A DNA stretch of 26,108 nucleotides from an uncultured Peptococcaceae bacterium (GCA_958417755.1 CATZDY010000033.1:1-26108); one strand, 5' to 3'; counted from the first letter of the stretch, positions 16,013 to 24,105 are shown. Notes: a model not told the origin generated them from the sequence alone. Translations and numbers: made by a program.

Positions 16013-16147
16013 TTATAGCAATTGTCCAACCCCTATGCTAATGACCACAGCAATAGCAGTACTGACAATAATCCAAAGCAAATCTTTTTTTACTTTGCTG
16101 GTAATTTGTTCCATTGTATTTGTATTTGGCACTGTATTTTCAGTCAA
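16013..16147 (-). CDS. Small single-pass membrane protein, 44 residues
   Basis: TTG 16147 is preceded by aaaaaggagg at nine bases' spacing. The product has a Thr/Asn-rich N-terminus (M-T-E-N-T-V-P-N-T-N), a short Lys-rich segment (K-V-K-K-D, about 18-22), and one hydrophobic helix (about 23-44) reaching the C-terminus. That layout suggests a tail-anchored or single-span peptide. An internal ATG at residue 12 is an alternative start. It lies 56 bases after the 64-residue membrane protein on the same strand and before a long hairpin, so the two probably share a transcript. I recognise no family. Confidence 0.6.
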   Translation of the reverse strand: MTENTVPNTNTMEQITSKVKKDLLWIIVSTAIAVVISIGVGQLL

Positions 16148-16203
16148 AGAAAAAGGCCTCCTTTTTGCATATTTTATACTTTAACCATTATAATGCCCTA
16201 AAA

Positions 16204-16398
16204 TTAATGATTGGTTGTTGTTCTTCCGTTTGAAAGTTCATCTAATTTTTCTATGGTGTTATCAATGGGCTTATGGAAAATATATGAAAGTATCCCCATG
16301 ACAATAGAAATGCCAATAATAATATAAAAAGCAGTAAAACTAGGATCAAATGTTAAACCAGAATCTAACATGGAAAAAGCAGAATCTATGGATAGCAT
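16204..16398 (-). CDS. Small single-pass membrane protein, 64 residues
   Basis: ATG 16398 follows aaaggagg at nine bases' spacing, with a well-formed promoter upstream at 16437-16465. The N-terminal 20 residues are Ser/Asp-containing and mildly amphipathic. One membrane helix spans about 22-41 (F-T-A-F-Y-I-I-I-G-I-S-I), followed by a polar tail with N-T-I-E-K-L-D-E-L-S. The family is unknown. It is downstream of ftsK on the same strand but has its own promoter, so it is probably expressed independently, together with the 44-residue protein behind it. Confidence 0.7.
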   Translation of the reverse strand: MLSIDSAFSMLDSGLTFDPSFTAFYIIIGISIVMGILSYIFHKPIDNTIEKLDELSNGRTTTNH

Positions 16399-16436
16399 AC
16401 TTTAGTTCCTCCTTTTGCAAATAGAGTGTTTTTTTC

Positions 16437-16465
16437 AATGTATCATTGGCGCTTGCTTTCGTCAA
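16437..16465 (-). promoter_or_regulatory. Sigma-A promoter of the small membrane-protein genes
   Basis: On the minus strand, TTGACG (16465-16460) and TACATT (16442-16437) are separated by exactly 17 bases. The start codon of the 64-residue protein is about 40 bases downstream. Confidence 0.6.
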
Positions 16466-16483
16466 CCCCCAAAGATTGTTCTT

Positions 16484-18829
16484 TTATGATTGGCTTTCTT
16501 GTTGAAATGTTTGCTGAAATTGTTCTAAAGACATCAAAATAGCCCTGGGTTTGCTGCCCTCAAAACCACCTACAATCCCATTTCGTTCCATAATATCCAC
16601 TAACCTGGCGGCACGAGCATAGCCGATGTGTAGGCGTCGTTGCAAGAGGGAAATGGAAGCAGTTCCGCTTTCAATAAAAATCTGTACTGCTTGGGGCAAT
16701 AATTCATCATCCATTTCTGAAGAAGGACTCTTTTTTTCTTCTTTTATTGGTGTTTTTAACACTTGCTCATCATAAACAGGTGATGCTTGTTCTTTGATAA
16801 ATTCTACCAATGACTCCACTTCTTGATCAGATAAAAAAGCGCCTTGTACTCGCACAGGTTTTGGGGAGCCCACCGGAAAAAAGAGCATATCACCCTTGCC
16901 CAAAAGTTTTTCAGCACCTCCCATATCTAAAATGGTACGGGAATCCATTTGGGAAGAAACGGCGAAGGAAATCCGGGAGGGAATATTGGCTTTGATTAAA
17001 CCTGTAATAACATCCACAGAGGGACGTTGGGTAGCAATCACCAAATGCATACCCGCTGCTCTGGCCATTTGAGCCAAACGACAAATGGAATCCTCCACAT
17101 CTGCTGGTGCTACCATCATTAAATCCGCTAATTCATCAATAATAATGACAATAAAAGGCAGGGGGGCATGTTCGTTTCCTTCTGCAGAGTCACACAATTT
17201 ATTGTAACGGGAAATATCTCTTACCCCTGATTGGGCAAATAAGCCATAGCGCCTTTCCATTTCTTTTACTGCCCAACGCAAAGTGCCTGCGGATTTTTTG
17301 GCATCAGTCACCACTGGAGAGATAAGGTGAGGAATACCATTGTAAGTGGTTAATTCCACCATTTTGGGATCAATCATGAGGAATTTTACTTCATCCGGGG
17401 TGGCTCGGAATAAAATGCTGGCAACCAAGGTATTGATACAAACACTTTTTCCAGCCCCTGTGGCCCCGGCTACTAATAAGTGGGGCATTTTACTTAAATC
17501 AGCTGTAATGGGTTTGCCTGCAATATCTTTGCCTAAAGCCACTGTTAATTTGGCCACAGGGGTGGTAAAAGCTCTACTTTCCAGCAATTCCCGTAACCCC
17601 ACGGAGGATACTTCTTGATTGGGAACTTCAATGCCTACTGCTGCTTTGCCGGGAATTGGTGCCTCAATGCGTACCCCTGGGGCAGCTAAGCTTAAAGCCA
17701 AGTCATCTGCTAGGCCCACAATACGGCTTACTTTAATGCCAGCTGGAGGCTGAATTTCATAACGAGTGATTGTAGGACCCACAGAAACTTCGGTTACCTT
17801 AGCCCCAATGCCAAAATTTTGTAATGTTTCCTCTAAAATATGGGTTCTGGCAGTAAGTTCCTTTTGCGAGGGTCCATGACTGCTATTCCCTAAATCTGCC
17901 AATAGTGTAACCGGAGGTAGGGAATATTCTTTACCATCTATCAAAGCTAAGGGTTCCAGCTTTATTTCCTTGTTTTCTGGTGCTGCATCTTCCTGTACAG
18001 TTGAAGGAGGTTGGTTGTTGTTCTGTTTAGGATTCGTTGCACTTTTCAATGGCTGGAATGCTGGATTGTTTGTCATAGAAAAAACAGAATTTGGGCCTTC
18101 TATATGATTGTGAATGACAGGTTGTGTATTTTCATCCTCAGCATAATCGTATGGTTGAAGAGTTTCTATTTGTTTGGCAGCGCGGGTTGCTTTTTTTTTC
18201 TTTTTTGTATCTTCCTCCCCTGCTTCTATATCTGGCTCAACTTCTTCGAAAAGAAAGTTCATGATGCTTCTGCCAATGCGATTGCTTACGGTTTTAGCCC
18301 GTAGGGCTGTTAGCATACCCAATTGACTTAAGGTGGCCCCTGTGATAAGTACCAAAGAGATAAAGGCAAGGGTAAGCATAACAATATAGGAACCGATTTT
18401 GCCAAATAGTAAGATGAGCAGGGAGGACCCCAAGGCACCTATTATGCCACCTCCTTGCCCCTCTAAGCCTGCCTGAAAATTTTGCTCAGTAGGAATACTA
18501 TGATGAAGATAAAACAAAAGCATGAGATATAACAGAGTTAATCCTATGGTTCTGGCATTGAAAGTAAGTTTTCCTTTGGTTAGCATATGAATACCGATGA
18601 GTAACAGTAGTAGAGGCAAAATATAACGTCCATTGCCAGTGGTTACTAACATTGCTTGTTTCATAAATGCACCCAATAAGCCCATGGCATTGGTGAAAAA
18701 AGTAGCAGTAGCAAAAATTGCTAATGCTAAGATTGCGATACCCAGCAATTGATTGGTTGTTTTATTGGTTTTGTTTGACGATACAGTTGCCTTTTTTGTG
18801 CTGGTATGTGTTTTCCCACGGTTGCCCAT
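16484..18829 (-). CDS. ftsK: DNA translocase FtsK/SpoIIIE
   Basis: This membrane-anchored ATPase pumps DNA through the division or sporulation septum. In the 781-residue protein, residues 28-165 hold about four membrane helices, and 195-290 form a charged, Asn/Pro-rich linker. The motor domain has Walker A G-A-T-G-A-G-K-S (455-462) and Walker B V-I-I-I-D-E-L-A-D-L (561-570). I-A-T-Q-R-P-S-V-D-V-I-T-G is at 598-610. A winged-helix gamma domain that reads KOPS/SRS sites is at about 705-770. The start ATG 18829 follows a G-rich gggggt, a weaker ribosome binding site than its neighbours'. The SpoIIIE or FtsK/SftA role cannot be separated from sequence alone. lgt lies directly upstream on the same strand. 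Confidence 0.95.
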   Translation of the reverse strand: MGNRGKTHTSTKKATVSSNKTNKTTNQLLGIAILALAIFATATFFTNAMGLLGAFMKQAMLVTTGNGRYILPLLLLLIGIHMLTKGKLTFNARTIGLTLLYLMLLFYLHHSIPTEQNFQAGLEGQGGGIIGALGSSLLILLFGKIGSYIVMLTLAFISLVLITGATLSQLGMLTALRAKTVSNRIGRSIMNFLFEEVEPDIEAGEEDTKKKKKATRAAKQIETLQPYDYAEDENTQPVIHNHIEGPNSVFSMTNNPAFQPLKSATNPKQNNNQPPSTVQEDAAPENKEIKLEPLALIDGKEYSLPPVTLLADLGNSSHGPSQKELTARTHILEETLQNFGIGAKVTEVSVGPTITRYEIQPPAGIKVSRIVGLADDLALSLAAPGVRIEAPIPGKAAVGIEVPNQEVSSVGLRELLESRAFTTPVAKLTVALGKDIAGKPITADLSKMPHLLVAGATGAGKSVCINTLVASILFRATPDEVKFLMIDPKMVELTTYNGIPHLISPVVTDAKKSAGTLRWAVKEMERRYGLFAQSGVRDISRYNKLCDSAEGNEHAPLPFIVIIIDELADLMMVAPADVEDSICRLAQMARAAGMHLVIATQRPSVDVITGLIKANIPSRISFAVSSQMDSRTILDMGGAEKLLGKGDMLFFPVGSPKPVRVQGAFLSDQEVESLVEFIKEQASPVYDEQVLKTPIKEEKKSPSSEMDDELLPQAVQIFIESGTASISLLQRRLHIGYARAARLVDIMERNGIVGGFEGSKPRAILMSLEQFQQTFQQESQS

Positions 18830-18991
18830 TGGTTCTTACCCCCGAGATGTCTGATTTGGATTGTTTTTGTAAATCTGTATTGAGCTTACCATAAAAAAGG
18901 AATAGGGACAAGGAAAATGGTGATGGAAAAGCAGAGGGGTATTTGCTGGAATGAATGGTCATATAGGTATATAAGCTAAGGTATGAACAAG

Positions 18992-19039
18992 GGAAACAAA
19001 TGAATGGTGTTATGCGAGCAACACCATTCATTTGTTTCC
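18992..19039 (-). terminator. Perfect 20-bp hairpin at the end of lgt
   Basis: The arms 18992-19011 and 19020-19039 are exact reverse complements with an 8-base loop. The stop codon of lgt (19030-19028) is inside the right arm, so the stem forms over the end of the coding region. The tail on the minus strand is only moderately T-rich. Confidence 0.6.
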
Positions 19040-19813
19040 TTGTTTGAGTTGATTGAGGTCATGCTTGCGGGCCCAATACCAGCTGAATAATCCAAAAAGA
19101 AATAGTATGATGCTAATGACCTGGGCGATTCGCAATGGTCCTAACATGAGACTATCTGTACGTAGTCCTTCAATAAAAAAGCGTCCCAAAGAATACAAAA
19201 GTAAATATAAAATACCGATTTGGCCTGGAAATCGCCTTTTTCTCCAGGCAAGAAGAAGGATTGCGAAAATCAACAAATCCCAAAGGGATTCATATAAAAA
19301 GGTGGGGTGATGATAATTCCCCCCAATGAACATTTGTTGTTGAATAAAGGTGGGGAAATGAGCAATAAAGTTTTGGGAAACAGGCCCTCCATAAGCTTCT
19401 TGATTGAAAAAGTTTCCCCAGCGCCCTATGGCTTGTCCTAAAATAACACTGGGTGCTATGATGTCTGCTGTTTGCCAAAAGGAAAGCTTATGCTTATATA
19501 AATAGAATAAACCTGCTATGGTTCCTCCCAGTAAGCCGCCATGAATGGCCAATCCTCCTTGCCAAATGGCAGGTATGGCAGCCAAGTGATAGCGATAATA
19601 ATCCCATTCAAAGACTACAAAATACAGGCGAGCTCCAATAATAGCACAGGGTATGATCCAGGTAATTAAATTAATCAAATGTTCTGTACTGTATTGTTGT
19701 TGCTTTGCCCTTTGATAGGCCAACCAGATTCCTAAGGCAAATGCACAGGCAATGAGAATACCATACCAACGAATGGAATAAGGGCCAATGGTAATGGCCA
19801 CTGGGTCAAACAA
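19028..19813 (-). CDS. lgt: Prolipoprotein diacylglyceryl transferase
   Basis: Lgt transfers diacylglycerol from phosphatidylglycerol to the lipobox Cys of prelipoproteins, the first step of lipoprotein maturation in the membrane. The protein has multiple membrane helices, the N-terminal I-G-P-Y-S-I-R-W-Y-G-I-L-I segment, G-G-L-A-I-H-G-G-L-L-G-G, and the family signature G-R-W-G-N-F-F-N-Q-E-A-Y-G. F-I-E-G-L-R-T-D-S-L lies near the C-terminus. The frame is open to an ATG at 19864, but that codon is inside a hairpin with no ribosome binding site. GAGGTG (19825-19820) stands six bases before TTG 19813, giving 261 residues, a normal Lgt length. The family call is firm; the start is inferred. Confidence 0.95.
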   Translation of the reverse strand: MFDPVAITIGPYSIRWYGILIACAFALGIWLAYQRAKQQQYSTEHLINLITWIIPCAIIGARLYFVVFEWDYYRYHLAAIPAIWQGGLAIHGGLLGGTIAGLFYLYKHKLSFWQTADIIAPSVILGQAIGRWGNFFNQEAYGGPVSQNFIAHFPTFIQQQMFIGGNYHHPTFLYESLWDLLIFAILLLAWRKRRFPGQIGILYLLLYSLGRFFIEGLRTDSLMLGPLRIAQVISIILFLFGLFSWYWARKHDLNQLKQGNK

Positions 19814-19845
19814 TTGATTCACCTCATTTTGACTGCTGTGTAAAA

Positions 19846-19869
19846 CCCCTATGCTAAAGAGCATAGGGG
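19846..19869 (-). terminator. Hairpin in the lgt leader (terminator or attenuator)
   Basis: Two 10-base arms (19846-19855 and 19860-19869) pair perfectly around a 4-base loop. On the minus strand it is followed by ttttac. It ends about 20 bases before the lgt ribosome binding site, so it would either stop transcripts from upstream or modulate lgt. Confidence 0.5.
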
Positions 19870-20004
19870 AATGATAATACAGGGTATGATTTTTTGATTA
19901 CAGGGATAATGATTTGCAAAGATTATACCATGTTTTTCTATTATTATAGAGGGGAAATTTAAAATAATCTAAAAATAAGGTGACCTTATAAGTAGGTAGC
20001 AATC

Positions 20005-20045
20005 AAAATGCCTGGCTTTGGGGATAGCAAGGCTTTTATTTTTAT
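20005..20045. terminator. Possible terminator after the 80-residue gene
   Basis: gcctggc (20010-20016) and gcaaggc (20027-20033) pair with one mismatch, flanked by A-rich and T-rich sides (aaaat on the left, ttttattttta on the right). It lies about 60 bases beyond the stop codon on the minus strand. Pairing is modest. Confidence 0.35.
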
Positions 20046-20104
20046 GAAAATTTTTAGGATACATACCTCTAATATAGTTACATTGTATTTCTGCCCAAAA
20101 GACT

Positions 20105-20347
20105 TTAAGAAACCTTTTGTACCACGGGATCTTGTTTGCTTTTTTTATTCACTGTTTCTTCTGCATAGTCAGTGGCAATCATATAAAGACTGACCCAAAG
20201 GTTGTGTTCATTCATTTTACCGTCTAATTCTCCAGCCACATCTTTGAATTTTTTTTCCACCCGGTCTTTGAAAGCTGAAAATTCCATGAGAAAATCCATG
20301 ACATCTTTTTGATTAAAAGAGGTTCCTTCCTTAATTGTTTTGTTCAA
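20105..20347 (-). CDS. Small hypothetical protein, 80 residues
   Basis: The start is TTG 20347, preceded by aaggaaggtg at good spacing and by a TATAAT at 20390-20385. The product is charged and helical, with F-K-D-R-V-E-K-K-F-K-D-V-A-G-E-L-D in the middle and no membrane segment or signal peptide. The next helix contains L-W-V-S-L-Y-M-I-A-T-D-Y-A-E-E. I recognise no family. It is a single-gene unit on the minus strand, between lgt and the Gln-rich protein. The gene is likely real; the function is unknown. Confidence 0.7.
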   Translation of the reverse strand: MNKTIKEGTSFNQKDVMDFLMEFSAFKDRVEKKFKDVAGELDGKMNEHNLWVSLYMIATDYAEETVNKKSKQDPVVQKVS

Positions 20348-20384
20348 ACGTAAGCACCTTCCTTTTCCTGTTTATTCTATTTCT

Positions 20385-20390
20385 ATTATA
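20385..20390 (-). promoter_or_regulatory. -10 box of the 80-residue gene
   Basis: A consensus TATAAT (20390-20385, minus) lies about 38 bases before the TTG start, with TG directly before it. I see no good -35 box at the usual distance. Confidence 0.42.
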
Positions 20391-20439
20391 CAGGATATAG
20401 AAAAATATGGAAATCAAAAAGAATGAGGAAAATAGGAAA

Positions 20440-20473
20440 AAGCTGTAAGCTTATGTAACAAAGCTTACAGCTT
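20440..20473 (-). terminator. Rho-independent terminator of the Gln-rich coiled-coil gene
   Basis: Perfect 13-base arms (20440-20452 and 20461-20473) surround an 8-base loop. On the minus strand they run into tttttcctatttt. The hairpin starts 20 bases after the stop codon. Confidence 0.75.
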
Positions 20474-20492
20474 CTGGGATACCCCATAAGAT

Positions 20493-21047
20493 TTAGCGAA
20501 AGCTAGTTAAATTGGTTTGATAAGGCACAGAACTTTGGAATTGACCAGTGGATGGTGAATTCTGATACATTTGGTTTTGTCCATTGCTAGGATGCATTAC
20601 TTGACTCAATTGATTTGTGGGTAATGTAGTAGTAAATTGATTTAACCCGCTTTGATTTTGGCCACCATACAAGTTGTTCATGGAATTCGGCATCATGGAT
20701 GTGTTCTGCATGGTGGTTTGATTGTAAGCTGTACCTGTTTGTCCTAACATGGAAGTACTGCCTTGCAAGGGGCTAAATCCAGATATATTTTTTTGAGATG
20801 ATTGAATTTGACTTGTCATTTGTTGAGCCAAAGTATTGATTTGGTTTATTTCTTGGTTCAAGGAGTTGGCTGCCTGTTGGATTCTTCTCAAACCTTGGGT
20901 AGCCATGGCTTCCTTTTGTTGCAATTGCTGTAATTGCAAATTGTTGTTTTGCTCAGATTGTTGCAAGGTGCTGCATACTTGGGTGATATCATTGATTTCT
21001 TGCCGTAAACGTTGTAATTGTTGCTGTAATTGATAAACTTGATCCAT
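20493..21047 (-). CDS. Gln/Asn-rich coiled-coil protein of unknown function
   Basis: ATG 21047 follows a strong aaggagg. The 184-residue product has two parts. Residues 1-88 form a Gln-rich coiled coil with heptad-like spacing (V-Y-Q-L-Q-Q-Q-L-Q-R-L and later L-N-Q-E-I-N-Q-I-N-T-L). Residues 89-184 are disordered and low in complexity, rich in Asn, Gln, Ser, Thr, Met, Gly and Tyr, with almost no charge. There is no signal peptide or membrane segment. The tail resembles prion-like or surface-coat sequences, and a spore-coat role is conceivable in a spore former, but nothing in the sequence proves it. A terminator follows. I recognise no family. Confidence 0.7.
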   Translation of the reverse strand: MDQVYQLQQQLQRLRQEINDITQVCSTLQQSEQNNNLQLQQLQQKEAMATQGLRRIQQAANSLNQEINQINTLAQQMTSQIQSSQKNISGFSPLQGSTSMLGQTGTAYNQTTMQNTSMMPNSMNNLYGGQNQSGLNQFTTTLPTNQLSQVMHPSNGQNQMYQNSPSTGQFQSSVPYQTNLTSFR

Positions 21048-21146
21048 TTAAATACCCTCCTTACAAATTTACGTTCTATTGGATTTCGTGCATATTGTTT
21101 GCAAAAAAATGAATTTTTATGAAAGGAATATTTTGTATATTAGAAG

Positions 21147-21190
21147 AAAAGCTGTCTAAGAACCAAAGCAATTGATTTTAGACAGCTTTT
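21147..21190 (-). terminator. Rho-independent terminator of the YflT-like gene
   Basis: Perfect 13-base arms (21147-21159 and 21178-21190) enclose an 18-base loop. On the minus strand they continue into ttttcttctaa. The hairpin begins about 15 bases after the stop codon. Confidence 0.7.
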
Positions 21191-21204
21191 GTTTCTTTTA
21201 GGAT

Positions 21205-21669
21205 TTAGTGGGTTTCCACATCACGTCCGCCAGCATTGCGCAATGCTTGTTCCGCTTCCTGGGCTCTGTTTTGGTCACATTGAACGGTTACAAGCATATG
21301 GCCTTGCTTGATTTTATCTTCATAGTATTGTCCTCTTTCCGCAGGAATACCATAATCCACCAGACCCCCAGCAATGCCTCCAGTGGCTACGCCAGAAAGC
21401 ATGCCAGCAATAGGGCCAGCAGCCAAGATAGGACCCAGTCCTGGAATAGCCAAAGCACCAGCACCTACGGCCAAGCCAAGTAAGCCACCGATGGCCCCTC
21501 CGGTGCTTGTACCATTCATTATGCCATCATTGTTATTATTTTTATTTTGGTTGGTTTTGTCCTGTTTTGCTACCATGGATATTTCTTTTTCAAAGCCCTT
21601 GTTTCTCAATTCTTGAATGGCGTGTTCCGCGCTTTCTTGGGTAGGAAAAGTACTGATTACTGTACTCAA
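21205..21669 (-). CDS. YflT-type general stress domain protein with a glycine-zipper segment
   Basis: Residues 1-35 (S-T-F-P-T-Q-E-S-A-E-H-A-I-Q-E-L with K-G-F) match the YflT/GSP17M N-terminal domain of Bacillus general stress proteins. An Asn/Lys-rich linker follows (36-52). Residues 57-105 are Gly/Ala-rich and hydrophobic (G-G-A-I-G-G-L-L-G-L-A-V-G-A-G-A), a glycine zipper that may enter membranes. Residues 106-154 hold a second small domain (M-L-V-T-V-Q-C, then A-E-Q-A-L-R-N-A-G). The start is TTG 21669 with aaggagg ten bases upstream. The biochemical role of these proteins is unknown. The gene is divergent from speE. Confidence 0.75.
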   Translation of the reverse strand: MSTVISTFPTQESAEHAIQELRNKGFEKEISMVAKQDKTNQNKNNNNDGIMNGTSTGGAIGGLLGLAVGAGALAIPGLGPILAAGPIAGMLSGVATGGIAGGLVDYGIPAERGQYYEDKIKQGHMLVTVQCDQNRAQEAEQALRNAGGRDVETH

Positions 21670-21780
21670 TGTTTTTTGCCTCCTTGTGATTTTTTAAATC
21701 CAGTAATAGGTTTTCTCCTGAAGTGGTGAAGTATACGTTAAAATTGCCTATCTTGGTAAAAACCATAGAAAAAATAATGA

Positions 21781-21809
21781 TTGTTTTTTCAGAAAGATGT
21801 GTATATAAT
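21781..21809 (+). promoter_or_regulatory. Strong sigma-A promoter of speE
   Basis: TTGTTT at 21781-21786 and a consensus TATAAT at 21804-21809 are separated by exactly 17 bases. This predicts a leader of about 100 bases before the speE start. Confidence 0.7.
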
Positions 21810-21918
21810 TGAGCTGGTTTGCCAGAAATGAATGGCATAGGAAATGAGTTTATAATAGATATCAGTACAATATAGAAACCTAAAACCAATAAAAAACATA
21901 TTTAAGGAGGCTTTGAAA

Positions 21919-22746
21919 ATGGATTTATGGGCTGGTGAAATGCAAACAAAGGATATGCGTATAGAAGTTAGGATTTCTAAAATATTACATACAGAAAAGT
22001 CTGATTTTCAAAAAATAGCAGTGGTGGATACCCAACAATTTGGGAGAATGCTTTTATTGGATGATGTGATTCAAACAACAATTATGGATGAATTTGTGTA
22101 TCATGAAATGATTACCCATGTGGGGTTAAATACATTGCCTTGTCCCCGCAATGTATTGGTAGTAGGGGGAGGGGATGGTGGCTCCATTCGAGAAATCGTT
22201 AAACATACTTCTGTGGAAAAAGCCACATTGGTGGAAATTGACGGACGGGTGATTGCTGCTGCAAAAGAATATTTGCCTGAGATTAGTTGTGCTTTGGATG
22301 ATCCTAAGGTCAATGTAGTGGTTGATGACGGGATTAAACATGTGCAAGAACATAAAAACACATATGACATGATCATCGTGGATTCTACAGATCCTGTGGG
22401 AGCTGCTGAGGGATTATTTGGGGGAGATTTTTACCGCAATGTGTATGAGGCCCTTACACCGGATGGTATTTTTGTGGCCCAAACAGAATCTCCTTTTTTT
22501 GAACAAGCGTTAATATCCAGGGTACAACAGGATGTTGCTGCTATCTTTCCTATTACCAAATTATTTTTAGCCAATGTACCTACTTATCCGGGGGGATTAT
22601 GGACTTTTACCATGGGTAGCAAAAAATATGATCCTTCTCAAGTGGAACAAGGGCAGATTCCAGCATTGCATACGCGCTATTACAGCCCGGAGATTCATCA
22701 AGCTTGTTTTATTTTACCTCCTTTTGTCCAAGCTTTGATAGGGTAG
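21919..22746 (+). CDS. speE: Spermidine synthase (polyamine aminopropyltransferase)
   Basis: SpeE transfers the aminopropyl group of decarboxylated S-adenosylmethionine to putrescine, giving spermidine and methylthioadenosine in the cytoplasm. The 275-residue protein has the Rossmann-type motif G-G-G-D-G-G (83-88), L-V-E-I-D (104-108) that binds the cofactor, and D-S-T-D-P-V-G (155-161) with the catalytic acidic residues. P-T-Y-P-G-G-L-W-T-F lies in the last third. aaggagg (21904-21910) is eight bases before ATG 21919; the in-frame TTG at 21913 is too close. The gene precedes speB, so putrescine made from agmatine can flow into spermidine. The speD gene needed for the other substrate is not in this window. 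Confidence 0.96.
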   Translation: MDLWAGEMQTKDMRIEVRISKILHTEKSDFQKIAVVDTQQFGRMLLLDDVIQTTIMDEFVYHEMITHVGLNTLPCPRNVLVVGGGDGGSIREIVKHTSVEKATLVEIDGRVIAAAKEYLPEISCALDDPKVNVVVDDGIKHVQEHKNTYDMIIVDSTDPVGAAEGLFGGDFYRNVYEALTPDGIFVAQTESPFFEQALISRVQQDVAAIFPITKLFLANVPTYPGGLWTFTMGSKKYDPSQVEQGQIPALHTRYYSPEIHQACFILPPFVQALIG

Positions 22747-22765
22747 CATATTGCCAATAAGCCTG

Positions 22766-22854
22766 AAAATAAAAATGATGAGAAATAATCTTTTCTTGTT
22801 TTTCTTATTGTATGGATGAAAAGGAAAGAATTGTTTTACAATCATTTTTATTTT
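22766..22854 (+). repeat. 14-base inverted repeat between speE and speB
   Basis: The arms 22766-22779 and 22841-22854 are exact reverse complements 61 bases apart. The right arm merges into a T-run. It could end part of the speE transcript or form a large leader structure before speB. The arms are AT-rich, so chance is possible. Confidence 0.4.
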
Positions 22855-22879
22855 TTTATTGAAGATGGGAGGTTTTCAT

Positions 22880-23794
22880 GTGCATCTGGAAATGGAAAAA
22901 GTAACGCCTTTTATGGGCAGCATTGCGGATTATGAGGCAGCGGATTTGGTGATTATAGGAGCTCCCATGGATTGCACCGCTAGCTTTCGCCCGGGTTCTC
23001 GTTTTGGTCCTCAACAAATTCGGGCTGTTAGTATTGGTTTGGAAGAATATAGCCCTTTTTGGGATAAAGAATTACCCCAATCTTATTATGATTGGGGTAA
23101 TATTCCAATTATCCCTGGAGATGTTGTTCATAACTTGCAAAACATTGGCCTAGCAATGGATACAATATTCCAAGATAAGAAGTTTCCCCTTTTGTTAGGA
23201 GGAGAGCATTTGGTTACTCTTCCAGCTGTGGAAAAAGCGTTGGCCCATTACCCTGATTTGGTGGTCATCCAATTTGACGCTCATGCGGATTTGAGAGAGG
23301 AGTATTTAGGGGCAAGATTATCCCATGCCACTGTATTGAAACGGATTTGCGAACTGCTACCCCCAAATCGGGTGTATCAGCTGGGGATTCGTTCTGGAAC
23401 CAAGGAAGAATTTGCTTTTGCCAAGGCAAATACCAATTTGTATACTGAATTTTCCCAAGGGGAAATGGACAATTTGCTAAAACATCTAATAGGGAAACCG
23501 GTATATATATCCTTGGATATTGATGTGGTGGATCCTGCTTTTGGACCAGGAACCGGTACCCCGGAACCTGGCGGATGTACTTCCCGGGAAATCCTAGATG
23601 CTTTGCATATGTTATCAAGCCTTTCAGTGGTAGGATTTGATTTGGTTGAAGTGTGTCCCGGGTGTGATTGCGGGGATATTACCTCTTTATTAGCTGCTAA
23701 ATTGGTGCGGGAAGCTGTCTTGGGATTTGGAGAGAAATTTATCGAAACCAAAGGGAAGAGGAAAACAAAAAGTCCTAGTAACAAGCAGGGGTAA
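22880..23794 (+). CDS. speB: Agmatinase (ureohydrolase family)
   Basis: The enzyme hydrolyses agmatine to putrescine and urea at a two-manganese site. From GTG 22880 it is 304 residues. Metal ligands are in G-G-E-H (H110), F-D-A-H-A-D (D133, H135, D137) and S-L-D-I-D-V-V-D-P (D213, D215). The family signature continues with F-G-P-G-T-G-T-P-E-P-G-G. gggagg (22866-22871) is eight bases before GTG 22880; the upstream TTG 22859 precedes this site and is unlikely. The Lys-rich C-terminal tail (G-K-R-K-T-K-S) is probably disordered. It follows speE by 133 bases, a common Bacillota pairing, and may be read from the speE promoter. Other ureohydrolases are less likely given this context. Confidence 0.93.
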   Translation: MHLEMEKVTPFMGSIADYEAADLVIIGAPMDCTASFRPGSRFGPQQIRAVSIGLEEYSPFWDKELPQSYYDWGNIPIIPGDVVHNLQNIGLAMDTIFQDKKFPLLLGGEHLVTLPAVEKALAHYPDLVVIQFDAHADLREEYLGARLSHATVLKRICELLPPNRVYQLGIRSGTKEEFAFAKANTNLYTEFSQGEMDNLLKHLIGKPVYISLDIDVVDPAFGPGTGTPEPGGCTSREILDALHMLSSLSVVGFDLVEVCPGCDCGDITSLLAAKLVREAVLGFGEKFIETKGKRKTKSPSNKQG

Positions 23795-23835
23795 TCAAAG
23801 TAAAGGGGTTCATAAAAACCGCTATGGCCAAGGCT

Positions 23836-23885
23836 ATGCCGATTTGATGCGTTTTCATCACTTCCCGGCATTTGGTCCTTTTTAT
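23836..23885 (+). terminator. Possible terminator of speB
   Basis: atgccg (23836-23841) faces cggcat (23866-23871), with an inner tgatg/catca pairing, and T-rich bases (cctttttattta) follow shortly after. The stem is interrupted, so support is moderate. Confidence 0.38.
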
Positions 23886-24105
23886 TTAACTTGAGTTCCA
23901 TGGCATACTTGTGGGATTGAGTTTTGAAAGCTGTTTACAGAAATAGATGTTTCGGAAAAGAGAAGTTGGGGAAAAATATGTATATATGAAATTGAATGAT
24001 TGAGAAAGAATTTAAAATATAAACATTGCACGCTACCAACACAAAAAGCCCAGGATGGATAAGATGCTAGTATTGCATTGAAAAGCTGTTGACAGCTTAG
24101 CACAT

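Noticed and set aside
18762..19031. 89-codon minus-strand frame between lgt and ftsK
   Set aside because: It overlaps the ftsK start in another frame and contains a hairpin; Ser/Phe-rich composition looks like a shadow.
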